A DNA stretch of 64,000 nucleotides, taken from positions 16,578,747 to 16,642,746 of the forward strand of contig OZ038451.1 of NCBI GenBank assembly GCA_964036195.1, written 5' to 3'. The notes under the pieces were generated by a model. It was not told where the DNA came from, did not search any database, and saw nothing but the letters and a program-made list of their open reading frames with translations. Origin of the DNA: Sphaerolaimus hirsutus. Lineage: Eukaryota; Nematoda; Chromadorea; Monhysterida; Sphaerolaimidae. How positions within the stretch are numbered: position 1 is the first letter of the stretch; every line of letters begins with the position of its first letter. Shown one piece after another: positions 24,301 through 36,452 of this stretch. Position numbers and translations under genes: made by a program.

Positions 24301-27300
24301 CACATATTTAACACTTTTGAAGCGTTTTCTAGCATTTTAGAAAAATTCAAAATGTCTTTTCGAATTTTTTGAAAAATAAATAGATTTTTAAGTATTTTTT
24401 CACCGCGTGATAAAAAATTCGAAAAGTCCAAAATATTCAAAAACGTTTCCGAATTTTCGAATTTTTTTGCCATCGTAACCCCTGAGGCCATCTTTTCGGC
24501 TTCTATCCTCTAAACCCCCCCCCCCCCCCACACACACCCCATCGGGGCCCCAGCGGCACACCACACTTTTTACCGTGTCCCCTCCAACCTTTGCGGCGGG
24601 CGCCGGGTGAATGAGAGCGGGATGTGCTGCGGCCCCGACCCGCCGGCCGCCTGTCGTCGTCGCTATAAGAAAATGCACTTGCGGGTATTTCGTAACTGAA
24701 GTTTGTATCCCGTCAGTTTTGTTTGCGTTAGTTCTATTTGAATCATGTTTTATTTATCGTATTTCTTCTAATAGAAGGGCGCCCTTCTATTTTTTTCGTC
24801 AACTTTTTTACCCGCCCTTCTATTGGAGACGCCTTACTATTGGAGACCGCCCTTCAAGTTTTTCGCCATTTTTTTGCGTATTTTTTCACGTTCTTCCAAG
24901 TTTTTTTAAAGTTTTTCGACGCAGACAGTTCATAGAATGATAATTTATAGAGCTAATTCAACATTTGATGTTCAAATAGCATCAAATAAATTGACCAAAG
25001 GCACTAAAGCACGGCGTCCGCTGATATTTTTAATTTTTTCATGCATTTGGCACATTGGCCCCACACACGCTAGTTGACATCGACACCAAATGTCAACTGG
25101 TTCCGTTCCCAATTCAAAGCATGCGTTTGAACTTCGATCGTCGGCTCGTCAGCAAACTTTGAATCGGGATCGGCACCAGTTGACATTTGGTGTCGATGTC
25201 AACTAGCGTGTGGGGGCCCAATTCCAGCGCTTTGTGTACCTTCTATTGGAGACCGCCCTTCTATTTATTTCGTGGCCCAAATTAAGTTGAAAAAGTGTAC
25301 CTTCTTTTGGAGGCCTGCCCTTTTCAGATTTATTAGAAGAAATACGGTAAATAATGTTTGCATTATGAATCTTATTCAAATCTGGTCTAAGAAATGCTGA
25401 CAAAGTCAAAAATTTGAAGTGATCGATTCAATTTCTAATTTAAAAATATTCAGATCCTAAAATACTCGATGATAATTCGACAACTAGGTCCATGATTTTC
25501 AAATAAAACCTGATAACGCACTTGGGGTTTGGACTTTGCTTTGGCTCGCGCGGTCCAAACTGTGCGGGCTGTGCCGCCTCGGCACCGACTCCTTGCCAGC
25601 CCCCGTTGTCGTCGGGCTGGGCAAATTCGTCGTCGAGCACATCGGCGGCGGGCGGGTGTGCGTTTCTGTCCTTGTCCTTGTCCTTATCCCTGTCGCCGCG
25701 CCGCCCACTGCTGCTACGCTTCTTAGAATGCGATCGCGATCTGGGGGGGTGAGGTGCCGTGGTATGAGGATGAATTATGTCGATTTCGAAATATCGTATC
25801 GATTTTCGATTGATGCTATAATTATTTTGAATTGAATAGGATGTTGAAAAGGATAGGATTGAATGAAAGGATATTGAATATCTATTCGAAATAAGAAAAA
25901 AAATGTTTTCAGCGAAAATGCATACACGAATAACCTCCGATAAAATTTAGACACCTATGAAAAATTCGCGGGTACTTATTCATAAAAAGACCCTACAAAC
26001 CTGTGTTTGCTCCGCCTGTGCGTGTCTCTGGAGCGTCGTCGGTCGCGAGACTTGGACCGGGGCGAATGTTGCCCGGTGCGGCCGCGCCCCCCATCAAGCT
26101 CTGACCCGTCGACACCGGCCACGCCGGCGCGCAGAGTTGTGACTGAGAAAATGGGTTTTGAGACTTTGAAAACGTAAATTAAGCAGGGCGCAACTGCCAA
26201 CACACTATCTCCAGCCCAAAATAAGTTAATTTGCACTCGAAACCCGCTATCTCCAAAAAAATCTACCATTTTTTGCACCCGAAACCCGTTATCTCCACAG
26301 AAAGAAGTTTGCATCCGAAACCCGTTACAAATTCAGTAGGGAGAGAGCGCAATCCCCATACAAAAATGCATTTTGCACTCGAAACCCGTTAAGGAACAAA
26401 TCTCCATGTACGTATGTTGATGTGATGTCAATCAAGTGCCATAACTTTAACCATATTTGCCAGCCAGAGGGCTGTAAATATGGAAAATATAGAGAAATCC
26501 ATGGCCTTTTTGAAAAGTTTTCGGCAAGCATTGTCACTCAAAGCATGCTGGCTCGGGCCTAGGGTTCAAACGGGATTGACTTTTCGGGATCGGGATCGGG
26601 ATCGGGATTCACTTTTTGAGATTTCGGGATCGGGATCGGGATCGGGATTGGGGTTTCGGGATCGGGATCGGGATCGGGATTGGTTTTTTGAGATTTCGGG
26701 ATCGGGATCGGGATCGGGATTGGCCGGGATTGGGGTCACGGGATCGGGATCGGGATTGGGATAGGCATTTTTCCGGGATCGGGATTGGGTTCTAGGGATA
26801 GAGATTTCGGCCATTTTTCTGGCATTCACAGTTGTTCATAAAGGTCTCAAAACACTGTTGGATGCCAGAAAAGTGGCATAAAATTGACGCTGGGGGTTTG
26901 CATCCACTTTTTTGCATGCAAAAACGTCATTATTTCACTTTTTATAATTTCCACTAATTTTTCCGGGATCGGGATCCCGGACTTGGGAGTTTCTCGGGAT
27001 CGGGATCGGGATTTGAAAATTTTCGGGATCGGGATCGGGATCGGGATTGGTATTTTTGAGATTTCGGGATCGGGATCGGGATCGGGATTGGGGTTTCGGG
27101 ATCGGGATCGGGATCGGGACTGATAAATCCCGGAATTTCACGGGATCCGGGATCGGGATCGGGATCCCGTTTGAACCCTACTCGGGCCAATGTAAAAGTT
27201 TCAAATGCAATTTTGACAACATTGAAAATGTGGAGATAACAGGTTTCGGAAACAAACTCCTCAACTGTCACCCCACACCAGGGGCCTCCAATGGGAGAAT

Positions 27301-30300
27301 ACCCCCACCATCCAAAATCGGCCAGCTATCTATCTATCCAGCCCTCCACACCCAAATTGGCCATTTATCTGGGGAATTTTTTAAAAATTTCGCAAATTTT
27401 CACCCAGAACTGCTCATTTTTGCACTTTTTTATAGAAATTTTCACCTTCAAACTCGATTTTTCGGCTATAAAAATAGTTATACACCTATTTTTTGCTATT
27501 TTAAACGATTTTGGTGATTTTTTAACTTATCTGTATTCTATACCATGAAAAAAACTGAGTATTGTACCCCCGCGAATCGCCCGCCAAAAACACTTTTCAG
27601 CTTTATATCCATCCGGAATATCTATCAAACCCGAGCGAAGTTCAAAACATCCTGGAGAACAATTTACCTCCCCACCCCCCAAAAAAAATAATCGAAAAAA
27701 CCCGAATCCATTTCTAACTCGAGGTGCGCAAACTGCCATTTGCGCTGCCGCGAGCCCCAGCCCTGAGCGCGGCGGCTGCGGGCGGCTCGGTCAGCTGGCC
27801 GGGCGGCTCGATGTTGGCCACCTGGGCGCCGAAGCGAGACTTGCGCATCGACTTCATCTGCGCCTGCGGGGGAAAAGTTGGGGGTTGGAAATTTTTATAT
27901 CGACAATTGATATTGTTGTCTATTGGCGATATCGACAAAGTGCTGGAGGCGATATCGAAAAACTGTTGGATATACCAACGATGTAACCTCTCGATTTTTG
28001 ACTGGCCATATGCGATGGTTCCTAATCTTCGATGTCGACACGTGATACTGGCTGCGGTATATCCTTTTAATATTCCTTCTGATATATCCTTTTAACATCA
28101 TTGATATCTATTTATGCATATGTGATAGTAAAAAATTTTATCTAATTCTCGATCGCGAATATCACTATAGTTCCGTTTTCAAATCAAATAAATAGCATAC
28201 TCTCATCAACTTTAGCTTTATTCGGTATGATTGGAACGCTAGCGGCATGTGGCTCGTACATTAAAACGACACTAAAAAGGTGCACAAAATGCCTACCGCA
28301 GCAGTATGTTACGCAGAGTGACGACAAACATTCGGAAATAAATGCTCAGCCATTGGCTGGAATTATAAAAGAGATCAGGTAGAATTTATATATTATTGAG
28401 CTGCCTGATCAATCTCACACAAAAACTCATGTTTGTTTTTACGTTTCGGTGCATTCTTGGTGTACACAGAAAATAGTAAGATGATCCAAACGGAACGGCA
28501 TCTAGGTAGACCCGGAAACTTTTTCAAGACCCTAGATTGTGACTAACATTGAAATTTTTCGAGACGCAGCTTTATTTAAATTTAAATTTAACTGACATTA
28601 AAATTTTCAAGGGCTAGTGTAAAGGCACAACTAAAAAAGTAAAAAGTGAACTGTATACTTCTCATTTCACTTTTCATTTCTCATTTTACATAAAAGTTCT
28701 CAAAAGGTATTCTACTTCTGCACTTGCGTAATCAGTCATGCAAAAAAACATAGCCGTCTCTTACCGCGACAATCATAGCTTTAGCCCGACGTCGGGCAAG
28801 CTCCCTATCCTTCTCGCTGGCCGCGTGATCAACCGCTTCAGCGCCCGTTTCCGCGCCGCCGCCGGGCAGCTCCGACCCCGGCTTGCCGGACTCGGCGCCG
28901 GGCAACGGGTTGTACTCGGACGACTGGCGCTGCTGTGATCGCAATAATTGGTCCAGCGGTCTGGATGGTTTGTAGGCTTTGGGCTGCGGAACTGCTGGAA
29001 GGTCGATGTCTTCCGGTCGGGTTTTCCTGTGGTGGAAGAATAAATCATAAATGGTGATTTATTTGAAGGTATATATTTTCCTATCCATGGTTTGCACTGC
29101 CACTTTGATGGCATCACCTGACATATTGGGCCCAGACACACTAGTTGACATCGCAAATAAATGTCAACTGGATGTCAACTAAATAAGACAAAAATTTTTT
29201 GCAAACGTCACACTTAACAGAAACAATGGAAATTAAATGTCACGGTATAAAATAAACTATGCTCTATCACACAGCAAAGTTGAAATCACATAATTTACCA
29301 AAATTGAGCTGACACGAATTTTAATGTCAACTAGTGTGTGTGGTGGGCCAATATCCCAACTCCATTGGCCCCACACGCTAGTTGACATCGACACCAAATG
29401 TCAACTGGTTCCGTTCCTAATTCAAAGATTGCATTTGAACGTCGTTCGTCGGCAAGCTTTGAATCTGGTGTCGATGTCAACTAGCGTGTGTGGGCCCATT
29501 TGGCCAACACCCCCCCCCACCAAATCACCCACCTGGCCTTGTAATCAGGGGTCTGCTGCGAGCCGCCGAAGCCGGCCCTGCCCACGTTGGAGCCGAAGCC
29601 GGCGTAGCCCACGCCGGACGCACCCCCGTAGGGGTAGCCGCCGCCGTAGTACTGCATCATCATGGCGTACTGCTGGCACTGGGCGTAGTAGGCTGTCGGT
29701 GGGGGGGGGGGGGTTGTGTTACGGTGAGAAGCTACACCAACTTGAAATAAATATCCATGTATGCCAAGTGAGGAGGCAATAAGTAGAACCTCGAATAATT
29801 CGCCAATATCAGATTAGCAGGGTCACAAGACAACCCAAAAAGAGCACAAAAGCAATGACCACGGCAATGTGTTCACACGTGTGTGCCCTACAGCTCTACA
29901 CCATGCACGTTAATACGTGCCAGCTCTCGTGAAAGTTCCAGTGAACAATTAAGTAAACATTCCCAGTGAAAAACCTGAAGAATAAAAAAATCACAGACAG
30001 GGGTATCTTGAATTTTGACCCTCCGAGTAGTTGGATAGATAGGAAATCGCTCCTCCGGAGGGATAGACAGCTGAAAAATTTTCTGGGGGGGTTGTGGTCG
30101 TTCGATATATAGGCTTTTTCGGGGCATAGAAGGAAGAAAAGGGAGAAAAATCGCTAAAAGTAGGTGTAAAATAGTTAAAAATGGGTACACAAGAGCATAT
30201 AGTACTTAAAATAGCTCAAATAGGCAGTTAGACGCATGAACTAGTGATTTTGGAGGTGAAAATATATATATAGGTATGAAAAAGAGCGATTTTGAGCGAA

Positions 30301-33300
30301 AATTGGGGTATAGTTTCTGAAAAATCGTTCCAGATAGGTAGATAGCTGGGCGATTTGGGGGGGGGGGGGGTTTAGGGGGTAGTAGCCCAAAATTTTGCCT
30401 CCGGGATAGATAGATAGCTGAGCGGCCTCCGGGATAGAGAGATAGCTGGGCGGTATGGGGGGAGGGAACCCCCCCCCCCATTCGAGACCCCTGATAACAC
30501 CACATCAACTCCCACTTGAACTCCAACCACGTCTTGGGAAAAAAATTTTTACACCGACCACTTGTATTACAACTTTAGTAGTCACCAACAACTCACGAAA
30601 ATGGCACAACAGGATCACAAAAAAGTTTTTTCCAACACACTCATTTTAAAAAACAAACATACATTTTTTTGAACTATTCTAAAAAACGAACCGGCATACT
30701 CTTGCGCATTGTGGGCGGTGGGCGGAGCCGCGGCCGTGCCCGCTGCGGCGGGTCCGAAAGCGAACGCTGAAGCGGCCGCGCCCCGCTGCCGCTCGTAATC
30801 TTCCAGCTGCGGTGTGTGGATGGGAATTGGAAAGGTGGGAGAGATATTTTTATGATTTTGTTTTGAGACAAGTGTGGAATTCCATTGACCCGACCCGTTT
30901 TGTCGGGCTGCCCGATTAATTCTAGGGTTAAAATGCAATCCGAATACCTAGCTCGGCGCAATAACAGACCCAGTGCCGATAACTAGTCTAGATGAAGACA
31001 CCAGTCCCGAATTCCTATCCCGGAAATCCAGTTCTATATCAACCTTAATCAAATCTACCTATCTGTAATATTACGCTGCTCAGATTGAACGAAACTTCCT
31101 ATCGGTTTTACTGCCAAGCTGTCGTTACAAAAATACGTGTTATCGAGCCAATAAAACTTCACCCGGAGCCAATCCCACACAATCATGCCATGTCATGTCA
31201 AGTGACACATTTCAGAAACCGTTACATATTTGGTACAATGTGAGATCCGAAAACTGGTTGACAAAGTGTCTGTCAGTTAGTCAAATAAATTTCAGTTACA
31301 GCACAAGACAACTTGTTTGCCATAAAATAGGTGGTACAATTCCGCTATAAGACAAGTGAAAACAAGTGGTAAACGATGTGTAAAACTTGAAAATCGAGCA
31401 TTAAGTGAAATTTCAAGTGACAACTAAATGTGTAAATAAAAACACATGACACTTGACGCACCACTAATAACATAACTTATCATAGCGGAATTGGCCACAC
31501 AAACACGTGGCGTGTGCACGGCACCACTTGTACACTGCACACATCATTCACAGCGCACACGCAAACGCGTATCAAGCAACCCGGCGCCGCGCCGCTATAC
31601 AACCCAACTTTAGCAGGCAGTGCGCGTGCGCTCCCGTGGCGCAATCGGTTAGCGCGTCGTACTTATAAACGTGAGGTCATGCGAAGGATGCGGGTTCGAT
31701 CCCCGCCGGGAGCAGCCCAAATTTTTGCACTTTTTTTGGTGAGATCTAACGAATCGCATCAGCTCCGTTCAGCGATCTAACACGAAACAACACCTCAGGC
31801 CACCATATCTAGCAATCAAACCTAAATAGAGCAATTACTAAGAAATTTTGCCATTTTATCAAACTATTGATCTATCAACGAGGAAAACTTGTGGCCACCA
31901 TACCTACAATCTGAAGAGAAATTTTAAACAAATTTTGCTGACTCACTTTCCATCTGAACCCCCGTATGGGCACAAATTTACAATACCCGGCTCACATCAC
32001 CAAAAAAAACCCTCCAACCAACCGGCGTAACCCCATCCGGAGCTACCCCAATAAGCGCGTTTCCATGCTGATCAAAGGGCACCACCGCCCTGCCGTTCTC
32101 GCCCAGCGGCAAGACGGGCTTGCCCTGCGGCGTGACGGGCGCGCAGGGTCTGCCCTCCGCGTTCACCGGGAAAATCGGCTTGCCCTCGGTGTCCAGAGGG
32201 AATATTGCACGGTCGGTGGTCGAGTCTGTGGATTGGAGAAGATTTTTTGGATGGTTACTAGATTTGCTGGTCCGGCGGAAAAAAAAACTGACTAATGGTG
32301 GTAAAAAAACGTTGGTTCTTTGACTACAAAGCATCATCAGGCCACTTTCCAAAGTGCCATTGAAAATGGCGACAAAAGCCACGAAAAATAATGTCGTTTT
32401 TCATAGATAATTATAAAGTCACAGCAAAATAGCGCCAAGCGCATCAGTGCCATCTTCAAAACTTTTTGGCGCTTTTTACATCACCACCTGAAACACCACT
32501 CGATAAAACCCACCTACTGGCACGATGGGTCTGCCCTGTTTCCCAATCGGAAACACGGGTTGCCCATCATCTCCCACTGGGAAAGTCCAGGTGTTTTTCT
32601 TGCGGTCCCATGGAAACAAGGGCTTGCCGTCGGAACCCAGCGGGAACACCTTGACCCCCTGCTTGTTGGTGGGCAAAATGGGCAACCCGACAGTGTTCTC
32701 CGGGTAGACTGGCTTCCCTTCGCTGTCCAATGGGATGAGTGTCTGTGCTTCGTTAAGCTCCGCCCCCTCGGTTCCTTGCGCCTCCTGCCATACGAGGGTA
32801 TTAATAGATTAGATTTGACATGTTATAGAAATTTTGAATGTGCATACCACGGGTTTGGTAGATTTGGACCCCCGCGGGGGCTCATATAGATGTTGTTCCG
32901 TGCAATATCATAGTGACAGTTTTCAATTGGTGTTTTAGAACATAATTATTGAATGTGGAATTCATGCAAAAATGAGTTGAAATGTTAGAAGAATGGTGTT
33001 TTAACTATTCTTACGCTACAACAAATTTGCTAAAAATTACTTTTACAATTTTTTACGTTTCCCATGTACTTTGAAAATACCTCAACCTGTAGTACAAATA
33101 CTCGGAATTTAGAGAATGTATTTACGCTTATTTTACGCTTAAAAAAACACGGCACCTGTGGCGGCTGCTCGGGTGCGGGCTGGGTCTCATCACCAACTTG
33201 CTGGGTGTCGCCGCCCGCGGCCGGGCCCATTTGGCACATGTCGAACTCGCCAGTGTCCGTCTGGTAGTACCAGTAGCCCGCTTCGTCACACGAGAAACTG

Positions 33301-35539
33301 CGCGGTGCCCGTTAAAGCGCTATGGCAACGTAAATACAGACGCAACCAATCACTGTCATCGCCTCATATTAGGGCAAAAACATTGATGCATCGATGCTTG
33401 GGGCGGGGTAGCACAATTCCCCCAGTCAGACATTAATTATGCCAAGAATGGCACTTTTAAACGGCATTTTGTAGGCAGTTTGAAACTAAAAATTTTGCGC
33501 GCAAAAACTCCCGGCAAATTGTGGAAACCTCACCAAACAGAAAGACTAAGCGCACTCATGTGAGAATTATGTTATGTCAAAAGAATCAATCCAGCTGCGT
33601 GACAAACCGTACAGGGCACTGAAAGAAAGTACGCATAACTTACTATTTGCCCGTGAGCGGGTCCGTATAATAGTGATACCCATCGGCGCTGCTTTCATAC
33701 TTCAGCTTGTCCACCGCGGGCGCGGGCACAGCACCCGCCGCTGCAGTCGGGTCCTGTGCAGCATCGGGCTGCCCGACATCCGTTGTCGGGTCGCTATCGG
33801 CGCCACTTTGCGCAGTCGCTGAAGCTGTTACTTCGTGCGTCTGGCTCGTTGGCGTCGCTGCTGTGGGCGGCGGTCGAGTCTGCGCAATTCCCGGTGCCGC
33901 CTCGAGTGGCTAGCCGCAAAAATGCACATTACGGATGAGTGTTTTATACCGCAATAGTGTACACAAAAAAGCCAGAGAGTTTGACTTTCCTATCCGTCGG
34001 GCACATAAAGAGTTGACTTGCAACGTAATTGTTTGCCCGATTTTGAAGAACGGGCAACCTCGTCTGGCGGGCGGGTTTCCGGTTCCGTGGCGAGATCTCA
34101 TTTGTCTGGCACGTTTTTTGGGCGGCCAATTCGTTTCTATTTGAAATCATAAGTTACCCGATTTAATGTAAAAAGTTCAGTTTGTCCTATAAAACAATGT
34201 TTAAAAGCTGAAATTAATTAAATCGGGAAGCATATAATTTCAGATAAAACAGCTACACTTGGCTGGGAAAAAACATGTCGGGCTTATTAAATATAGGGTC
34301 AGATGCATGCGCCGTCGGGCATCAGCAACCGCAGAGAACCAGCAAGCATATCGCCAAAAAAGTAGTCAAGTCTAACCAAATCGAACGGGGCCGCCTTCTT
34401 GGGTTGAGCCGCTTGTGTCGCCGGTGCGCTCGCGCTAGGCTCCGCCTCCTCAGGCTGAAATCAATGCGGCTATTTTAAAAAACCTGGCGACAATTGAGTT
34501 GCAACAAGTTTAACAGTTGTGAACACTTTTTATATTGCTGTAAAGTCTCTGGAAGGCAGATTTGTAGGGGGGTTGAAGCCACACACCCTGTCTCCGTGTA
34601 TTCCTGTAAAATTTAGGCGCACGGCCGTGTGCAATGAAAACAAAATGTCCAGGTGACACAGTGAAGCTTGGAGCGGCGTCAGTTCTGGTGGCGCGTTTGA
34701 GTTGCGTGGACCACAAATAATCGCATTTCTCGCGAACAGCACGATTTTTGAGCGGGATTGCGTATATTTTACCGCTCTTAGTCCTCCCCCTCAAAAAAAA
34801 TTGTCAATGCAAAATACAAGTACTTTTAGCCGCGGAGCAACTCAAACCCGCCACAGTGTGTACACGATTCCACGCGGAACTGACCTTCTCCACATCCTCC
34901 ATCTCGGCCTCCTCAACCTCCATCTCAGCCTCCTCAACCTCCTCGGCCACTTCCGAATCACAATTACCATTGGCGGGTTGCCCAACTTCACACGGTTCAG
35001 CGTCCGTGCCTGAGAATGTTAGCAGAAAAAAACTATAGGGTGTCCAAAGAAAGCATCGGCAGTGTGCGCGACTCACAATCGAGATGGGACCCTGTTCAAT
35101 GGCCGGGGGTCACTTGGCACACTTCCACTTCGTGCAGAGGATAATAAAACCCAACGGCGCAGAATCTACGGCTGCGCCGAGCTCCGCACCGGTGGCCAAA
35201 ACAACGTAATATTCAATCAACCAAACCCGATATTTCGGGCGGCCCGATGCATTGTTGACCAACGCGACCTACACACATTTCCGTGACAATAATGAATCGG
35301 GCAGCCCGACAAAACTGGCCGGGCGCATAAAACTTCATTGAGGGCATTGACAAGGCACACATTCACGTACCACCTGGATCTGCCTGTGTATCGGGCGCGG
35401 GCGCGGCCGACTCTTCGGGCACGCCCGATTCGTCGGGCACGGCGGGTGTGTTGCCGTCTTTCAAAAGCTCGTCAAGCGCCATCAAATCGTCCAGCGGGTT
35501 GCCGTTGCTGCCCGCTCCATTCTCGTCCACGCTCGACAT
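18336..35539 (-). CDS. OCRE-like/RS-rich nuclear protein, 22 exons, 1387 residues
   Basis: Not assigned to a family. Exons: 35539-35374, 35009-34885, 34454-34377, 33909-33644, 33297-33156, 32784-32514, 32225-32023, 30806-30692, 29692-29533, 29026-28765, 27863-27719, 26142-26001, 25740-25522, 24662-24589, 23941-23797, 23648-23405, 23303-23036, 22658-22453, 21568-21205, 20474-20208, 19362-19244, 18518-18336. All introns are GT-AG and the sum, 4164 nt, is in frame. Residues 1-130 are acidic. Residues about 189-232 are aromatic and OCRE-like (GYHYYTDPLTGK, GYWYYQTDTGEF). Residues about 276-417 repeat FPxxxxGxPxxP. Residues 456-508 are Tyr/Gly-rich (YYAQCQQYA). Residues 645-840 have RS dipeptides and KEKK tracts. 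Residues 920-1077 are Gln/Leu-rich and helical-looking. Residues 1078-1290 are Lys/Ser-rich. Such composition suggests a nuclear pre-mRNA processing protein (inference). Exon 18 uses an AAG acceptor, and exon 15 could instead start at 23914. Confidence 0.8.
18609..19048. mobile_element. hAT-like MITE, CGGGAT family, copy 1
   Basis: Ends TAGGGTTCAAACGGGAT / ATCCCGTTTGAACCCTA, target duplication CTGGTAAT (18601-18608, 19049-19056). Subterminal CGGGAT arrays flank a conserved core (GTTGTTCATAAAGGTCT...). At 440 bp it is shorter than the other copies. Lies in the last intron of the RS-rich gene. Confidence 0.93.
19468..20001. mobile_element. hAT-like MITE with TTTTACGTTTTCTGT repeats
   Basis: Ends CATAGTTGTTAAAA / TTTTAACAACTCTG with target duplication CACTACAC/TACTACAC (7 of 8). 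The interior is TACGTTTTCTGTGAGAAAAA-type repeats. Related to 63231-63736 and to a fragment at 56678-56880. Lies in an intron of the RS-rich gene. Confidence 0.8.
20728..21168. mobile_element. Foldback MITE, CACTG...GACTGTGACGAC ends
   Basis: Inverted arms: TTTACACTGAGATGACTGTG on the left and its diverged inverse ending at AAGGCGCC on the right. The arms include CACACTAGATCACACTTTTT pairs. Located in the intron between exons 19 and 20 of the RS-rich gene. Confidence 0.8.
22730..22990. mobile_element. MITE with TGTAAAATGTCATG ends, intronic
   Basis: Inverted copies of AAGACCCTGTAAAATGTCATG / GTGTCTTTTACATGACA flank GGATACTATAG-type repeats. The right end (ATTACAGGGTCTGGGCTTGG) resembles the element at 2409-2627. 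Lies between exons 17 and 18 of the RS-rich gene. Confidence 0.55.
24035..24478. mobile_element. TTCGAATTTT-type hAT-like fragment
   Basis: Subterminal TTCGAATTTTTC repeats and a right end GCCATCGTAAC resemble the complete element at 41531-42692. The left end is degraded. Intronic in the RS-rich gene. Confidence 0.6.
24755..25349. mobile_element. TATCGTATTTCTTCTAATAG element with nested MITE
   Basis: Ends TATCGTATTTCTTCTAATAG and TTATTAGAAGAAATACGGTA, with inner repeats of TTCTATTGGAGACCGCCC type. A second MITE (25055-25221) is inserted inside. Located in the intron between exons 13 and 14 of the RS-rich gene. Confidence 0.8.
25055..25221. mobile_element. TTGGCCCCACACACGCTAG MITE, copy 1
   Basis: Ends TTGGCCCCACACACGCTAG / CTAGCGTGTGGGGGCCCAA, with inverted arms GTTGACATCGACACCAAATG. 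Further copies at 29125-29352 and 29365-29500. Confidence 0.85.
26560..27180. mobile_element. hAT-like MITE, CGGGAT family, copy 2
   Basis: A 621-bp element with ends TAGGGTTCAAACGGGAT and inverse, target duplication CTCGGGCC on both sides (26552-26559, 27181-27188). Near-identical to copy 3 in core and length, so recently active. Intronic in the RS-rich gene. Confidence 0.95.
29125..29352. mobile_element. TTGGGCCCACACAC MITE, copy 2
   Basis: Ends ATTGGGCCCAGACACACTAG and CTAGTGTGTGTGGTGGGCCAAT. The centre is AT-rich. Intronic in the RS-rich gene, just beside copy 3. Confidence 0.75.
29365..29500. mobile_element. TTGGCCCCACACGCTAG MITE, copy 3
   Basis: Ends TTGGCCCCACACGCTAG and CTAGCGTGTGTGGGCCCA. 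Inner arms match copy 1 closely (GTTGACATCGACACCAAATG). Confidence 0.8.
29994..30495. mobile_element. CAGGGGT...ACCCCTG element with GATAGATAG motifs
   Basis: Left end CAGGGGTATCTTGAATT, right end CCATTCGAGACCCCTG; the interior repeats GGATAGATAGCTGGGCG and poly-G tracts. Similar sequence occurs near 27280-27720 and 36690-36760. No clean target duplication was seen. Intronic in the RS-rich gene. Confidence 0.55.
31332..31498. mobile_element. GTGGTACAATTCCGC MITE near the tRNA
   Basis: Ends GTGGTACAATTCCGCTAT and ATAGCGGAATTGGCCAC enclose ACAAGTG-type arms. Resembles the GTGCCAATTCC family, but no CTG/CAG duplication was seen. Intronic in the RS-rich gene. Confidence 0.5.
31630..31714 (+). 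tRNA. tRNA-Ile(UAU) with an 11-nt intron
   Basis: Acceptor stem GCTCCCG pairs with CGGGAGC; the D arm is GCGCAATCGGTTAGCGC; the anticodon stem TCGTA/TGCGA holds loop CTTATAA (anticodon TAT). The T arm is GCGGGTTCGATCCCCGC, with a discriminator A. An 11-nt intron (ACGTGAGGTCA) follows the base after the anticodon; the mature length is 74 nt. An A-box and B-box are present and a T-rich run follows about 20 bp downstream. It lies antisense within intron 7 of the RS-rich gene. Introns are usual in animal tRNA-Ile(UAU). Confidence 0.95.
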
Positions 35540-35618
35540 GCCGCACTATTCTGTGAGTGGGGGGATAGAAAATTGATTAAATGTGCAAGTAAATTAGCAA
35601 GTTTTTTTCGGGCAAGCC

Positions 35619-36285
35619 TAGGGTTGGAAAAAAAACGTTTTTTTTTAACTCGATGTTTGTTTGTTTTTTAAAACGTTTTTTTTTTAAAAGCTCCCAGATA
35701 TGACCTAGTGTCAACATATATAGGTATATCAGACACTGGCAATACTCTGTGATGTTAAATATGACCATATAATGGCTGTGGAGTCATGGGATAGCATTAT
35801 AAGTGGTGATTTGTGTCAAAAATATCCATTTTTCGTCGACATATCGTTCGTATATCGCCTTATAGTCGAATGTTCGTGACTTCAGGTAAAGTTTGGCACG
35901 GAATGGTGATCAAACAAGGTTATAAAAGGAGGTTGTTACTTTGGGAGTGAAGTTACACACTGTGGAGGTACATGGAAGCACATTACCTCAATATTATATA
36001 TTACAGCGACATATGTCGGCTTATTCACCCATGGTAGCGCATAGAAATGGATGTTTTGATACTAAAAATGCAACAAAACCAATGACAACAACCACCAATG
36101 TCAATTTGTGTGTGAAATTGCGCGCTTGCGCGCAAAAATTTTGCAAAATACCTAGTGCTTAGTACTAAAAATTTCGGCCGATGTTTTTTTTAAATAAAAA
36201 AAACATTTCGGACGTCATGTTTTTTTTTTAAAAAAGACGTTGTTTTTTTTTAAAAAACGTTTAAAAAAAACATCGGCCAACCCTA
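35619..36285. mobile_element. hAT-like MITE with AACGTTTTTTTTTAAA repeats
   Basis: Ends TAGGGTTGG / CCAACCCTA with perfect target duplication GGCAAGCC (35611-35618, 36286-36293). Subterminal TTTTTTAAAACG repeats. Inserted 80 bp upstream of the RS-rich gene's start codon, so it may affect the promoter. Confidence 0.9.
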
Positions 36286-36452
36286 GGCAAGCCGATTTAT
36301 TTTTCCTATCATTGCATATTAAAATGAATTTTTGCGATAATTGCAGACAAGTAAAATGCGGAGCGCGACATATATAACGAATCGCACAAATTCGTGTAGT
36401 GTAGAATAAATCTGCCTAGCAGAAAAATAAGGCGGCCTGTTAAGGTTCCTAC

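Noticed and set aside
24400-24678. Alternative minus frame across exon 14 (TTGGRRVGAAAHP...)
   Set aside because: Does not fit the phases of exons 13 and 15; the frame DDDRRPAGRGRSTSRSHS does, and matches RS composition.
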